Source of the DNA: Iris pallida
Lineage: Eukaryota; Streptophyta; Magnoliopsida; Asparagales; Iridaceae
DNA: 64,000 nucleotides
NCBI GenBank assembly: GCA_029216955.1
Contig: JANAVB010012195.1
Location: 3,078,957 to 3,142,956, forward strand
Reading direction: 5' to 3'
Both the position numbers and the translations under genes were made by a program. Position 1 is the stretch's first letter. Every line of letters begins with the position of its first letter. The notes beneath the pieces were generated by a model. The model saw nothing but the letters and a program-made list of their open reading frames with translations. It was not told the DNA's origin and searched no databases. Below are positions 11,245 through 21,744 of this stretch, piece by piece.

Positions 11245-13052
11245 TTATGGTGAAATGTGTCCATGTAAACTATAATAAGTATATGTAGCATTCCTATTTA
11301 CATTAGGAGCATGCTGATGATGTCTATAAGCAGAGTAATGAGGAGAAGTGTGATGATATGTAGATTTAGCATGGTGATGATGACTATGTGGAGTGGCATG
11401 GTGATATTGTCTATGATGATATTGCCTATATGGCATGACATGATGATTTCTATATATAGAGTGATGTTGATTGTGTCTTTGTGCAACATGGTGATGATTG
11501 TATCTATGTGTAGCATGATGATTTTGTGACATATGATAATTATTTCTACGTGCATGTGGTTTGTGTCCTTTGAGAAAGTGTGTGTACATGTAAGCATGAT
11601 TATGAGCAGCATGAGGATGACGTGGTTGAGTGGTGTGATGCTTTGTGTGTGTCTCATGTAATTGGGTTTGAGGTTGAGCAACCTGTTTTCCCAATTTAGT
11701 CTCTAGTTTCTTAGAGACAGCTTGCAATTTAGTAATCTTAGCATTCAAACCATGCATCTTAGTAATAGAAATCTTGTGTCTACTCTTTTCTTCTGCAAGC
11801 TCCTTGTTGAGTATTGTGTTTGTTGTTCAATGCGTGCCTCGACATCATGTAAGCTTATTTTAAGCTTAGATACCTCATCAGTGACATCCGTGGGTGTAGT
11901 GTATCTAATGTTATCAAGTAATAGAGAAAGTCTTTGTATTTTGACTTCATGACTTTTGATTTTATCCTTGGCATGTTTGTATTTACCAATGACCTTTTTG
12001 TGATCACTAAGTAAATCGGTGAAAGCATCGCCAAGTTTATCAAAAGTGAAGTCGTCAAGAGTTTCGTTTGATACCTTGTCGGACGTCGCCATTAGGCACA
12101 CATTAGCCGTATCTTGAGGAGAGTTATTTTCTTCCTCGGAGTCACTAGCTTCGCTTTCATGCCAAATGCTTGTGTTGGCATATTTCTTTGAGGAGGTCTT
12201 CTTGTATGGCTTCTCATAGCGGTTGCTCTTCTTCAAGAATGGACAGTCTTTTCGGACGTGTCCAGTCTTCTTGCAACCGTAGCAGGTTGGCTCTTCTTCG
12301 CCATCTTCTTGTGGTTCCTTCTTTCTTCGATTGAAGCGAAGGAATCTCTTGAAGGTGCGGACCATGGGAGCTTGATCATCATCTTCTGAGTTGTCGTCAT
12401 CCGTCTCTTCGGGTTCAGCCCTCCGTCGGTGAGCTTTGAGTGCGATCTCCTTAGCCTTAGGAGCAGGCTCTTCGAAGTCATTGAGGTCAAGCTCATGAGT
12501 CATTAGCTTTCCCATCAAGGTCTCCATGGACATGGTTGTGAGATCATTTCCTTCTATGATGACTGTCACCTTAGGGTTCCAAATTTTTGGTAGCCCACTA
12601 AGTAGCTTGCGAATCTTCTCGTGATTTAAATATTGCTTGCCGAGCGAAGACAGGGGGTTGATGATGTCGAGGAATCTTGTGAACATTACAGTGATCGTCT
12701 CGTTTGGCTTCATCTTGAAAGCCTCGTATTCTTGAGTGAGACGGCTTATCTTTGATTTCTTGACTTGGGTGGTTCTTTCATGCGTCACTTCTAGAAGTCT
12801 CCATACTTCGTGAGATGTGGTGCATGTAGATACCCTGTTGAACTCATTCCTGTCTATAGCACAGAATAAAGTATTAATAGCTCTCGCGTCTAGACTTGCC
12901 TGTTTCTTCTCCTCGTCAGAATATTTGTCATGTGATTTCTCAACGAGATCACCATTGACAACTATTCTGGCGGGCTTTTTGTAACCGTCAGTGACGATAG
13001 TCCACAGGTCAAGTCTAGCGACTTGAGATAAAAGCTCATCCTTGTTTTCCAA
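11245..13052 (-). pseudogene. Sire gag with CCHC knuckle and histidine-rich tail (frameshifted)
   Basis: The capsid protein starts at ATG 13050-13052. Residues about 20-200 are the UBN2-type gag region, with VWRLLEVTHE and LMTHELDLNDFEE. A CCHC zinc knuckle, CYGCKKTGHVRKDC, follows at about residue 275. Next come the acidic linker and NVCLMA, typical of Sire, and then a coiled-coil-like stretch (about 350-410). A one-base frameshift near 11805-11815 ends this frame at 11745. The original frame continues from about 11757 into a 170-aa segment in which 41 residues are His, with blocks such as HHRQYHHATPHSHHHH, ending at 11245. Histidine enrichment here is unusual and is reported as a finding. 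Confidence 0.82.
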
Positions 13053-13180
13053 TACGTGTAGTTAGTTCCATCAAATAGGGAAGGCCTATGAGTGGACTGT
13101 CCTTCACCATGATTGGAAATCAAGGATTGTGTGGTTGCCATGGATCAGCTCTAGGATGTAAGTCCTTGTAAAAAGAACAG

Positions 13181-13193
13181 AGCTCTGATACCA
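13181..13193 (-). other. Sire primer-binding site (initiator Met tRNA)
   Basis: Minus strand TGGTATCAGAGCT, complementary to the 3' end of plant initiator Met-tRNA, lies two bases inside the 5' LTR end. It primes minus-strand DNA synthesis. Confidence 0.9.
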
Positions 13194-13195
13194 AT

Positions 13196-14136
13196 TGAAG
13201 AACAGATGGCAACTCTAGAGGGAGGTGAATAGAGTTTATAGTAATAATAGCCAATTAAAAAATCAACTCTTTCACAATCTAAAATTAATCATAGTAAATG
13301 CGGAAATAAATAAGGAGCAAGAGAGCATACGCAAACACAGCCGATTTTAACCTGGTTTCCCTCGTGGAGGACTAGTCCAGGCCTGAGAACTCTAGCTCAG
13401 GATTAAATCCACTATTTGTGAAATAGTAGTTACACCCCGTGCCTTTTCTTCAGAAGAGCACGTCAACTTCTTACAATGGATCGCAATGGCGATGCTTGGA
13501 ATTTTCCAAGCTACTTCTTGAACTCTTGCACAAGACTCCTAACTGAGAGATGCTGAGCACTCGAGACTTAGGAAACTTGTGGCTAGTAGATGAAGAAGAG
13601 TATGGCTTATATTGAGCTTAAGAGAGAAGAGAAGAGAAGATTGGATGATTGAAAAAGAGAGAATTCTTGGCCTATTTATAGGATTTTAACAGGCAGAATT
13701 CGGCCAGAATTTTGGTAGGAATTTTTAAATATTTGGCCGTTGGACAACTAGCAACCAGCCAGCCCTAAAAATTAGGGTGCTGATTTTTAGGGGACAAAGT
13801 TCGGCCCAAACTCTGTGTGGAGGCAGAGTTCGGCCCGAACTCTGTCTCCAGAGCACAGAATGGGTCCAAGGGTCCAGTGGGCTGATTTTGGATGTGGAGC
13901 TTTATGGATTTGGATAGGTTATGGGTTGAGTCTCAAGAGCCCAGCATAACTCAGCTTACAATCATTCTAGACTCAATAAATATAAAAGTACAGACTCGAA
14001 AAATGACTCGTATTTGCAAAACTGAGCTGTCGTCTGGCTTGAGCTGGATGTAGTCATCGTGTGTCGTATTGAATTATCACAAGTATTATTTAGTCAATGT
14101 TATCAATATTTGGTTGACTGTGATTTTGTGTCAACA
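13196..14136 (-). repeat. 5' LTR of the Sire element
   Basis: 941 bp, TG (14136) to CA (13196) on the minus strand. A TATA box, CCTATAAATAGG, lies at 13671-13682. Upstream of it in the U3 (about 13800-13850) are two palindromes around TTCGGCCCGAA and a degenerate one near 13695. Outside the start, agacg (14137-14141) should be the target duplication. Confidence 0.88.
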
Positions 14137-14543
14137 AGACGTTTTGAAGCTATTCCTATGCTGAAGTATTTTGAAGCCAATTCAATCGAAAGCTTATGTA
14201 TAAAGGGGCGAATGTATAGAACGGCAAGTGTTAGTTCAGGCAGCTTGTCGAGTATGTTTCTTTTATTTTCAATCAATGTAGCTGCAACGGCATCCAATGT
14301 AATTATGACTTACACTTTGTTGCAGGCTATGAATGAAATGCATATTTCTATCTTCATATACTGCATCTCAATTTGATGTGATTTGTGAAGTTTCAACTTG
14401 GCGTTTCAATATAAAAATTAACGTAACGTTCTTGCCTTGTACGAGTGCAATTCTAGACTCGTACGGCATCACGCCTTAGCGAGGACGATCGATTCGCCAA
14501 AATAACACCGGGGACGAACGGTTTGTCGACTCGGGGCGTGACA
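14137..14543 (+). repeat. 3' part of the gypsy-A 5' LTR
   Basis: Matches 50352-50758 along its whole length. A TATA box, TGTATAAAGG, lies at 14197-14206. It ends GGGGCGTGACA at 14543. The left part was separated by the Sire insertion. Confidence 0.85.
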
Positions 14544-14546
14544 AAT

Positions 14547-14560
14547 TGGTATCAGAGCCC
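14547..14560 (+). other. gypsy-A primer-binding site
   Basis: TGGTATCAGAGCCC, three bases after the LTR end, is complementary to the initiator Met-tRNA 3' end. Confidence 0.9.
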
Positions 14561-14723
14561 AGTTATGTTTCCTCGAATTTTTGAATGATATTTCATTGTT
14601 GGAATGTTCGTTGCGATTGCTCGATTGAATGCTTGTCGACATGCTGCATGAAATAAAAGTTTCATACAGGTAAGCCCGTAGATATTTTTGAAAAATACTA
14701 ACGGGTTTACTCTGTTTTGTAGG

Positions 14724-16328
14724 AATGACTAAGAGAAATAAGAACAATCTCGGCACAACAACCCAAACCGTGGATAGTACGTCGAGCACAAAGAGTACTG
14801 GGCCTAGCGAGACGACTATAGAAAAAATGCTACAGTTGATGGAACTGCAGCAGCAACAGCTTCAGATGTAAATCAAAGCCCAATTTGATGCGCAGCAGAA
14901 GCAAATGGACGACCTAACGTAGATCGTAAGCAAGATGGTAGGCAATACCAAGGCAACGGTCGTGGTACCAGAGGAGAGGTAAGATGTTCAAGATGAAGAC
15001 GAGGAAGAAGCTCAACCGCAAATGATAAATTCTTCTTCCTTGTTCAAAGCAAAGGAGTTACGCAAGATAAATCCACAAAATTCAATGGCCGAGCAGAACC
15101 TGATGTGATAGTGGGGTGGCTCGCAGAGATTGAGGACCTATTTAATCTGCTTAGCATTGAAGGGTCCCAGAGGGTAACATGTGCGGCGTTACAGCTGCAA
15201 CTGAGGGCTTACGACTGGTGGGCAGCTAAGAAGTAGAAAATCTACGAAGTCGATACGGACACCACGATTTCCTGGAAAATATTCAAGGAAGCATTTCTTG
15301 AACAGTACGTTCCTCGCACCGTCCGTCGTCAAAAAGAAGACGAGTTCATGATGTTGCGACAAGTAAATATGTCAGTCGACGATTATGACTCGAGCTTCTC
15401 GAAACTGGCAAAGTTTGCCGGCGCCTTCCTGCCCAACAAGGAAGCATGGTGTGAACGCTTCCAACAAGACCTAAACGACAAACTGCGAAGGGACATCATG
15501 AATCAAAAGTTTCGAACCTACCGCGAATCCTACGATGCGGCTCTCGATTGTGAGCGTGTCTTTGGCCGTATGTCGCATAGAGCCATGCATGTCGTCCGTA
15601 ACCACTTCAACAAGCGTCCTAACGATGCTGGGGGATCGGGAGTATCAAAACGTCCGAACACATTTAATAACCGGGGCCATGGCAGACAACACTGTAACAG
15701 ATACGGTAGGCGTGGGCACCGAACCACCGATTGCGTCACGAGATCCTGCTACAAGTATGGCGAGGTAGGCTATATAGTTACATATTGTCCGAAAAATGTT
15801 CTGAATCAACACAACCCACCAAGGAATGTTCCGAATCCACATAAAGCGCCTACACTACAAGGCACAAATGCGATGCACGTGAACCCGCAGAATCAACGCC
15901 ATAGAGCTCAAGGCCGAGTCTATGCATTAACTCGGGATGAGGCGTTCGCGTTTGATACTGTTGTAACAGGTATATTACTCTACAGAAATATACCTGCTCG
16001 AGTACTATTCGATTCGGGTGCGACACATAATTTTATATATGCTGATTATGCGAAAGAAAATAAAATAACCATACAATCACTAGATATAGACATTAGCGTT
16101 AGCACTCCGTCGGGAGTCGATATGCCTGCGAACTTTATTTGTAGGGATAGCCACATTTACATCGGGAAAAGAAATCTATCTTTGGATGTCGTCGTACTAG
16201 ACATCAAAGAGTACGACATAATCCTGGACAGATTGGTTGGGCGCTTGTCATTCAACGATCAAGTACGCGAAGAAGAGAGTGGTGTTTCGTCTTCTTGGCG
16301 AGACATAGTTCTGAGGTACGGTCTCTAA
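14724..16328 (+). pseudogene. gypsy-A gag and protease (decayed)
   Basis: The ATG at 14724 opens a frame with several early stops (14868 region, 14922 region, 14980 region), then a frame-disrupted gag core. A continuous piece from 15348 to 16328 carries the retrotransposon gag C-part (VDDYDSSFSKLAKFAGAFL). Two degenerate zinc knuckles follow: CNRYGRRGHRTTDC has Tyr in place of the second Cys, and CYKYGEVGYIVTYC has Tyr in place of the second Cys and of the His. The aspartic protease motif LFDSGATHNFI is preserved. Gag would form the particle and protease would mature it. Lost zinc ligands and stops show it is dead. Confidence 0.85.
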
Positions 16329-16434
16329 GACGGCAATGATGGTATCGGCAATCTCGGCGAGGCGTATGTTGCGTTTCGGCTGCACGGGATACTTGTCATC
16401 AGTTTGAGACACGCGGAAGGATAATACAAGCACA

Positions 16435-17829
16435 ATGCAGACTGATGTTATGGCAGATTTTCCTAATGTTTTTCCTGACGAGATGTCCGGGATGCTGCCG
16501 GATCGAGAAATAGAATTCAGCATCGACACCTTTCTAAATTCACGGCCGGTATCAAAGGCGCCTTACCGAATGGCTCCAGCAGAACTAAAGGAGCTGAAGG
16601 TGCAATTACAAGAGTTGCTAGACCGCAAATTTATTCGTCCTAGCGTCTCTCCGTTGGGAGCTCCCGTACTGTTTGTAAAGAAGAAGGATGGATCGATGCG
16701 GCTATGCATCAACTATCGGGAACTCAACAAGGTGACCGTGCGGAACAAGTATCCCTTGCCACGAATCGACGACTTGTTTGACCAACTGCAAGGTACGGCA
16801 ATATTTTCAAAAATCGATCTTCGTTCAGGCTATCATCAGTTGAAGATCAAGTCCGACGACGTATCGAAGTCTGCCTTCCGTACTCGATATGGTCATTACG
16901 AATTCCTAGTCATGTCGTTCGGTTTGACGAATGCCCCAGCCGCTTTCATAGATCTGATGAACCGAGTCTTCCGACCCCAAATCAATAAATTCGTAGTCGT
17001 GTTCATCGACGACATCATTATCTACTCAAAGAATCGAGAAGAGCATGCAGAATACTTGAAGACGATATTGCAGACTCTGCGTAAAAATAAATTATACGCC
17101 AAGCAGAGTAAATACGAGTTCTGGATGAGTAGTGTGACATTCCTCGGATATGCAATCTCTGTCGAAGGTGTCGCGATGGACCCAAAGAAGATTGAGGCAG
17201 TGGTAGATTGGAAACGACCTACCTCGGCTAGCAATATTCGGAGTTTTCTAGGCCTAGCATGCTACTACCGAAGATTCGTACGGAGCTTTTCAAAACTAGC
17301 GTCGCTTCTGACTCACCTCACCCAGAAGGGAGTAGTATTTGAATGGAGTGACGACTGTGAATCCAGCTTTCAATTGTTGAAGCAACGGCTCGTCTCAACT
17401 CCAAACCTTGCACTTCCAGATGGTCCAGAAGGCTTTCAGATAATCAGCGACGTATCGAAAAGTGGCCTCGGGTGCGTACTCATGCAGAGAGATAAAGTCA
17501 TCTCCTACGCTTCATGGCAGTTGAAGCAGCACGAGAAAAACTATCCGATACACGACCTAGAATTGGCGGCGATCGTGTTTGCATTGAAACTCTGGCAGCA
17601 CTATCTCTATGGTATGGCTTGCAGAATCTACACAGATCATAAAAGCCTAAAATACTTGTTTACGCAATGAGAACTCAACCTATGACAGCGACGTTGGTTC
17701 GAACTCATAAAAGATTACGAGCTAACGATCGAGTATACGTCGGGCAAGGAAAAAGTTGTAGCCGACGCGCTTAGCAGAATGTTTATGGGATCACTGGCCA
17801 TAAATTATGAGATACGGCGAGACCTTTAA
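16435..17829 (+). pseudogene. gypsy-A reverse transcriptase and RNase H (truncated by stop)
   Basis: A well-preserved 411-codon open stretch (16435-17670) holds the RT. Seen are [33 protein letters not shown], the catalytic [10 protein letters not shown] (FIDD form of YxDD) and the thumb [19 protein letters not shown]. RNase H follows: [32 protein letters not shown] and [17 protein letters not shown] at 17668-17670 and another stop soon after break the C-terminal connection, which still reads WFELIKDYELTIEYTSGK and ADALSRM up to about 17782. It copied element RNA into DNA. The RT is the best-conserved part of gypsy-A. Confidence 0.88.
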
Positions 17830-17832
17830 GCG

Positions 17833-18435
17833 ATGGGTATCGAACTTGGAATTGAGTATCGACACCTGCACCTAGCTCAGTTGAAGTTAAGATCGAGCCT
17901 GCTTAGCAAGATAAAGACCGCACAGAAGGACGATTCATTCCTGAAGAAGATGCGCGAGCTGATTTCAACAGGAAGAACGACTGACTTTGTGGAAGACGGA
18001 GACGGGACGATGCGACTAAAAGGAAGGCTCTGCATTCCTGAAACTGTCAAACTCAGAAAAAATTCTGACGGAGGCACATTATGCGAAGTACTCGTTACAT
18101 TATGGAAGCACCAAGATGTACAAGGACTTGCGCTCAAACTTTTGGTGGCATGGCATGAAGAAAGATGTAGCTACTTTCGTGTCACAGTGCATGGCGTGTC
18201 AGCAAGTGAAGGTAGAATACCAAAGGCCAGGTGGAGAGCTGCAGAACCTCGCCATTCTCGAGTGAAAGTGGGACAACATCTCGATGGATTTCATTGTGGG
18301 ATTTCCGAAGACGCCGCGGGGGAATGATCGGCCATTGTTGATAGATTGACCAAGTCGACTCACTTCATCGTAATTAAAGTAGGATAGAGCGTCGATCGGT
18401 TAGCACAAATCTATATCGATGAGATTGTTCGATTG
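17833..18435 (+). pseudogene. gypsy-A integrase, N-terminal part, interrupted
   Basis: Begins with a Tekay-like linker (LLSKIKTAQKDDSFLKKMRE). A frameshift near 18063 separates it from the HHCC zinc-binding region, still visible in other frames (KYSLHYGSTKMYKDL, SQCMACQQVK), and from the start of the catalytic core (WDNISMDFIVGFPKTPRGND, DRLTKSTHFIVIKV). A stop lies at about 18385. At 18436 the LTR of LARD-1 begins, with gattg (18431-18435) as the likely target duplication. The rest of the catalytic core is missing from the window, so insertion was followed by deletion. Confidence 0.82.
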
Positions 18436-19967
18436 TGTAAACCCCCTAAATTTTTACTACGATTTTTTTAATATTTTTATACTTCGTATTTACACGTTGC
18501 ATATGAGTTCGCATTTTTGCGTAGCATGCGAGATTTGCATTTCGTATTGCTCGACAAGTGCGAATATGTGTCGAGCTACATATTTTAGAAAAATATATTT
18601 TATTATAAATTTTATTTTAATAGGAAAGTACATTTTCAAAAAAATGGAATAAATAATTTTTTTTGTATAAAAGAGTTATTTTGGTCGTCGTTTAAAAATA
18701 AGTAGTAATTTAAAAATTTTGGTTTATATGAAATATTTCCAAATGTTTTGCGAAAGGTGAAATTTGTTTATTAATAAATTTTGTTATTTATAAAAGCTAG
18801 TTTATAATTAATATTTAAAGTATTTATCGTGATTTTCGAAATTAATTATTACTATATTTATTTAAATACAAAAATGATATTTGGAATTTTGTTTGAATTA
18901 ATATTTGATTAAATATGGTAATTTAAATTGGAAAAAGATTTTATTGACTTTATTTAAAATGTTTTAAATTAAGTATAGAATTTATTTAGATTGGATTAAA
19001 TTATTTTTAAATCAATTTGAATTAATAGAGGATTTATCTAATTGGGATTCAAATAATCCCAATCCTTATCCAACTAGGAATTACCACCTCCTATAAAAGG
19101 AGAGGTACTCCTCCAGAAATTTTTCATCCACAACCAAACCGTGCATCGTGTCGGTGTCTCATCCACTATATTCTTATTTTATAAATACATTCTTCATCCG
19201 TGTCCGACAACTCCGGACACCGACTCGTTCTGTGTCTCGCAGGACACATTTACGGACTCCATCCTCTTCCAACATCTCGACCAACCCGTAGCACCACTGC
19301 CACCATCACCCAACCTCCACACCACCATCACCCTCATCACCGGCATCCCCGCCATCAGCAATCTTCACTACCACCCCACCGGACCCCGTCAAAACCACTG
19401 CCCCGCCACCATTGAGGAAACACCAACAGCAAAACAAATAGAAACAAACACATCACCGCCGTCATCACTGACGCTCAGCCGAAGCCCCAAACCCCCTGGC
19501 GACCACCGTCACCAGTACCCTCACCACGACCATATGCAGAGGAAGAAAAGGCGGAGAAACCATACCTAACCTCCACCGCGCCCTTGCCGCCCGCAACCGA
19601 CCTTCTCTTCGGAACCAGCGACCGGAGCCGCGCCGCGTCCTCCAACCGACAGCCCTCTGTCGACCGCGGCAGGCACCGACCGTGCGCCGCCTCCCTCCGC
19701 CAGATCCAACCGGATCCGGCTTCCATCGCCGCCCACAGATCCCCCGGCGCCGACGCCGCTCCTCCTTAAGCGCCGCCTCCATCAAACCCCATGTAGCCGA
19801 CCGCCGAGCGCCGTGCAGCCGACCGCCGCCCACCGGCGCCCATCCGTCCGACTGGTAAAACCCGCTCCCCATCTCTCTTTCCTCTCTTCGATGATATTTG
19901 GGGAAGGGTCTTCTGTAGAGAAGAGTTATATTAGTATTATTATTTATTATTATTATTATTATTATTA

Positions 19968-20011
<44 letters not shown>

Positions 20012-20031
20012 GTCATTCTTGTTATTACCAA

Positions 20032-20062
<31 letters not shown>

Positions 20063-20065
20063 TAC

Positions 20066-20103
<38 letters not shown>

Positions 20104-21744
20104 GTTGTTTTTTTTCCCTCTCACTTTCCTAAGAGTCAGCTTTTATTAGTGCTATTATTATTATTATTATTAGTAGGTGGTAGTACTAATTAGAGTTACT
20201 ACCATTGTTTTATTTATTTATTATTATTTAACAGTTATTTGAAATAAAATCTTAAAACTAAGTATTGATATCTTTATATTATGGTAATATTTGTATCCTT
20301 TTATTTATACCAATTACTTATTAATTTAGTAGATGATTTTGATGACAAAATATATCTACAGGGTTATATATAAATATTATACTTGGCTTGACCATATTTC
20401 AAAATATGGTTTTAGAACCCTATATGATTTTCCAGATTATTAACATTTATCTAAATTATTTTACTAATAAAAAAAATCTAGTTTTAACTATTTTCTAAAA
20501 CATGGTATAAACATCTTTTCTACAAATCCATCGGTTATCAATTCTTGATCATGACTAAATCGTGCCCCTATTTTCTCATGGACTTCGGGCCTCTACACAT
20601 CGAACATGGCTACTGTATAGACATGACTTGTCAGAACATTGTACCACACCAGGCGTAACACCAGACAAGATACCTTGCCATTATACTGTTTATATTCAGT
20701 CTGCATTGTTATTACGTATCACTGTTCATGTATTTCCAGTTCTTACAATTCCTATATTGCTATTTGTTCGGTGATATTAGCTTACTTTGTTATTACCCTT
20801 TGGTTGCACAAGAACCTAGAGTTAAGGGACTACCGTCTGTAGTGTATCGCATATACCTTGACACAGTTATACCACGAGGATGTGTGAGATGAGTAGCATG
20901 TAGAGGTTCTTGCGTGTGGGCTGATCCCCCATGCGTATGCGTTAGGGCTAACTGCTAATAGAGGCGTGTTAGGAGACTTAGCAGTTAGTAGAGGTACATG
21001 GTCGTGGATGCGACTTGACAGGTACATTGGGTGGGGAGAACATTACCTGACGTATGGGCTTCTATGCACTTCCCTTATTACCTGTGCGCTCCGCCGGAGA
21101 CGCAGGCTCCAGGTGCCCTCTGATATTTTCCAGAGCGTTATGGACGTAGCCCCTTGCACATGATGCCCTATGACGATCTTCGAACGTTACGGACGTAGGC
21201 CCCTGGTGCCCTATATGGGGACTATGTCGATCCCATTTACAGCCAGGGCTCATGCGTCGAAGGCTTGTTTCTCAACTACATGATCACTTTAGTATGGTTA
21301 GATTACCTTATTTATGTCTTGTCACTTTCTTTGATTGTGGCATATTATATATTCAATATTCATATGACATGTTTATTGTATCTTGTTACGTCCCTCTGAG
21401 GACCTGGTTATCTCGCCAGGTGTCTGTTCTTGTCTCTCGCAGGTGTTCTAGCCATGGCCACGATTGATACTATTTCTTCGAGGATGATTGCGCTTTGATC
21501 GTCTTCGCTTCGCCCGCCAAACTCATTTATTTTCCATGTATTTTTCCTTACTTGTTGGTAGTGGATTTGTCTCCGCCCAACGGTTGTATACACGACAAAT
21601 TCAAAGTTTCTTTTATATCATTATTTATCTTTGCGGATGAGATTTAGTGCCTTGGTTACTGCATTTTATAGCTTACGTATATATACTATACGGCTGGCAT
21701 GTCTACGTTCTTAGTCCTAAGTATTTTGGGACTGGGGCGTTATA
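18436..21744 (+). repeat. 5' LTR of LARD-1
   Basis: About 3.3 kb. A TATA box, CTATAAAAGG, lies at 19091-19100. Downstream is a GC-rich stretch (19200-19860, Pro/Ser-like in every frame, no recognised protein). A long TTA-type microsatellite follows, then AT-rich sequence to the end. The end reads TTATA rather than the usual TGACA, a decayed terminus. Confidence 0.68.
19931..20185. repeat. TTA/ATT trinucleotide microsatellite
   Basis: Nearly uninterrupted TTA/ATT units from 19931 to about 20102, with further units near 20150-20175. It lies in the transcribed part of the LARD-1 LTR. Confidence 0.9.

Larger units (their letters stand above)
5559..14136 (-). mobile_element. Sire-type Ty1/copia element with env-like ORF (3' LTR truncated)
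   Basis: Minus-strand order: 5' LTR (14136-13196), initiator-Met PBS, gag, pol (protease, integrase, RT, RNase H), spacer, env-like ORF, PPT, and the first 13 bp of the 3' LTR. Both LTR starts read TGTTGACACAAA. The integrase-before-RT order, the UBN2-type gag and an extra ORF downstream of RNase H are known of the Sire/Maximus lineage. It sits inside the gypsy-A 5' LTR, with agacg at 14137-14141 as the likely target duplication. The rest of its 3' LTR should lie left of the window, beyond the gypsy insertion. Confidence 0.85.

Noticed and set aside
19141..20061. Frames rich in Pro, His, Arg or runs of Tyr/Ile
   Set aside because: They cover the GC-rich leader and TTA microsatellite of the LARD-1 LTR, and no frame shows a domain.
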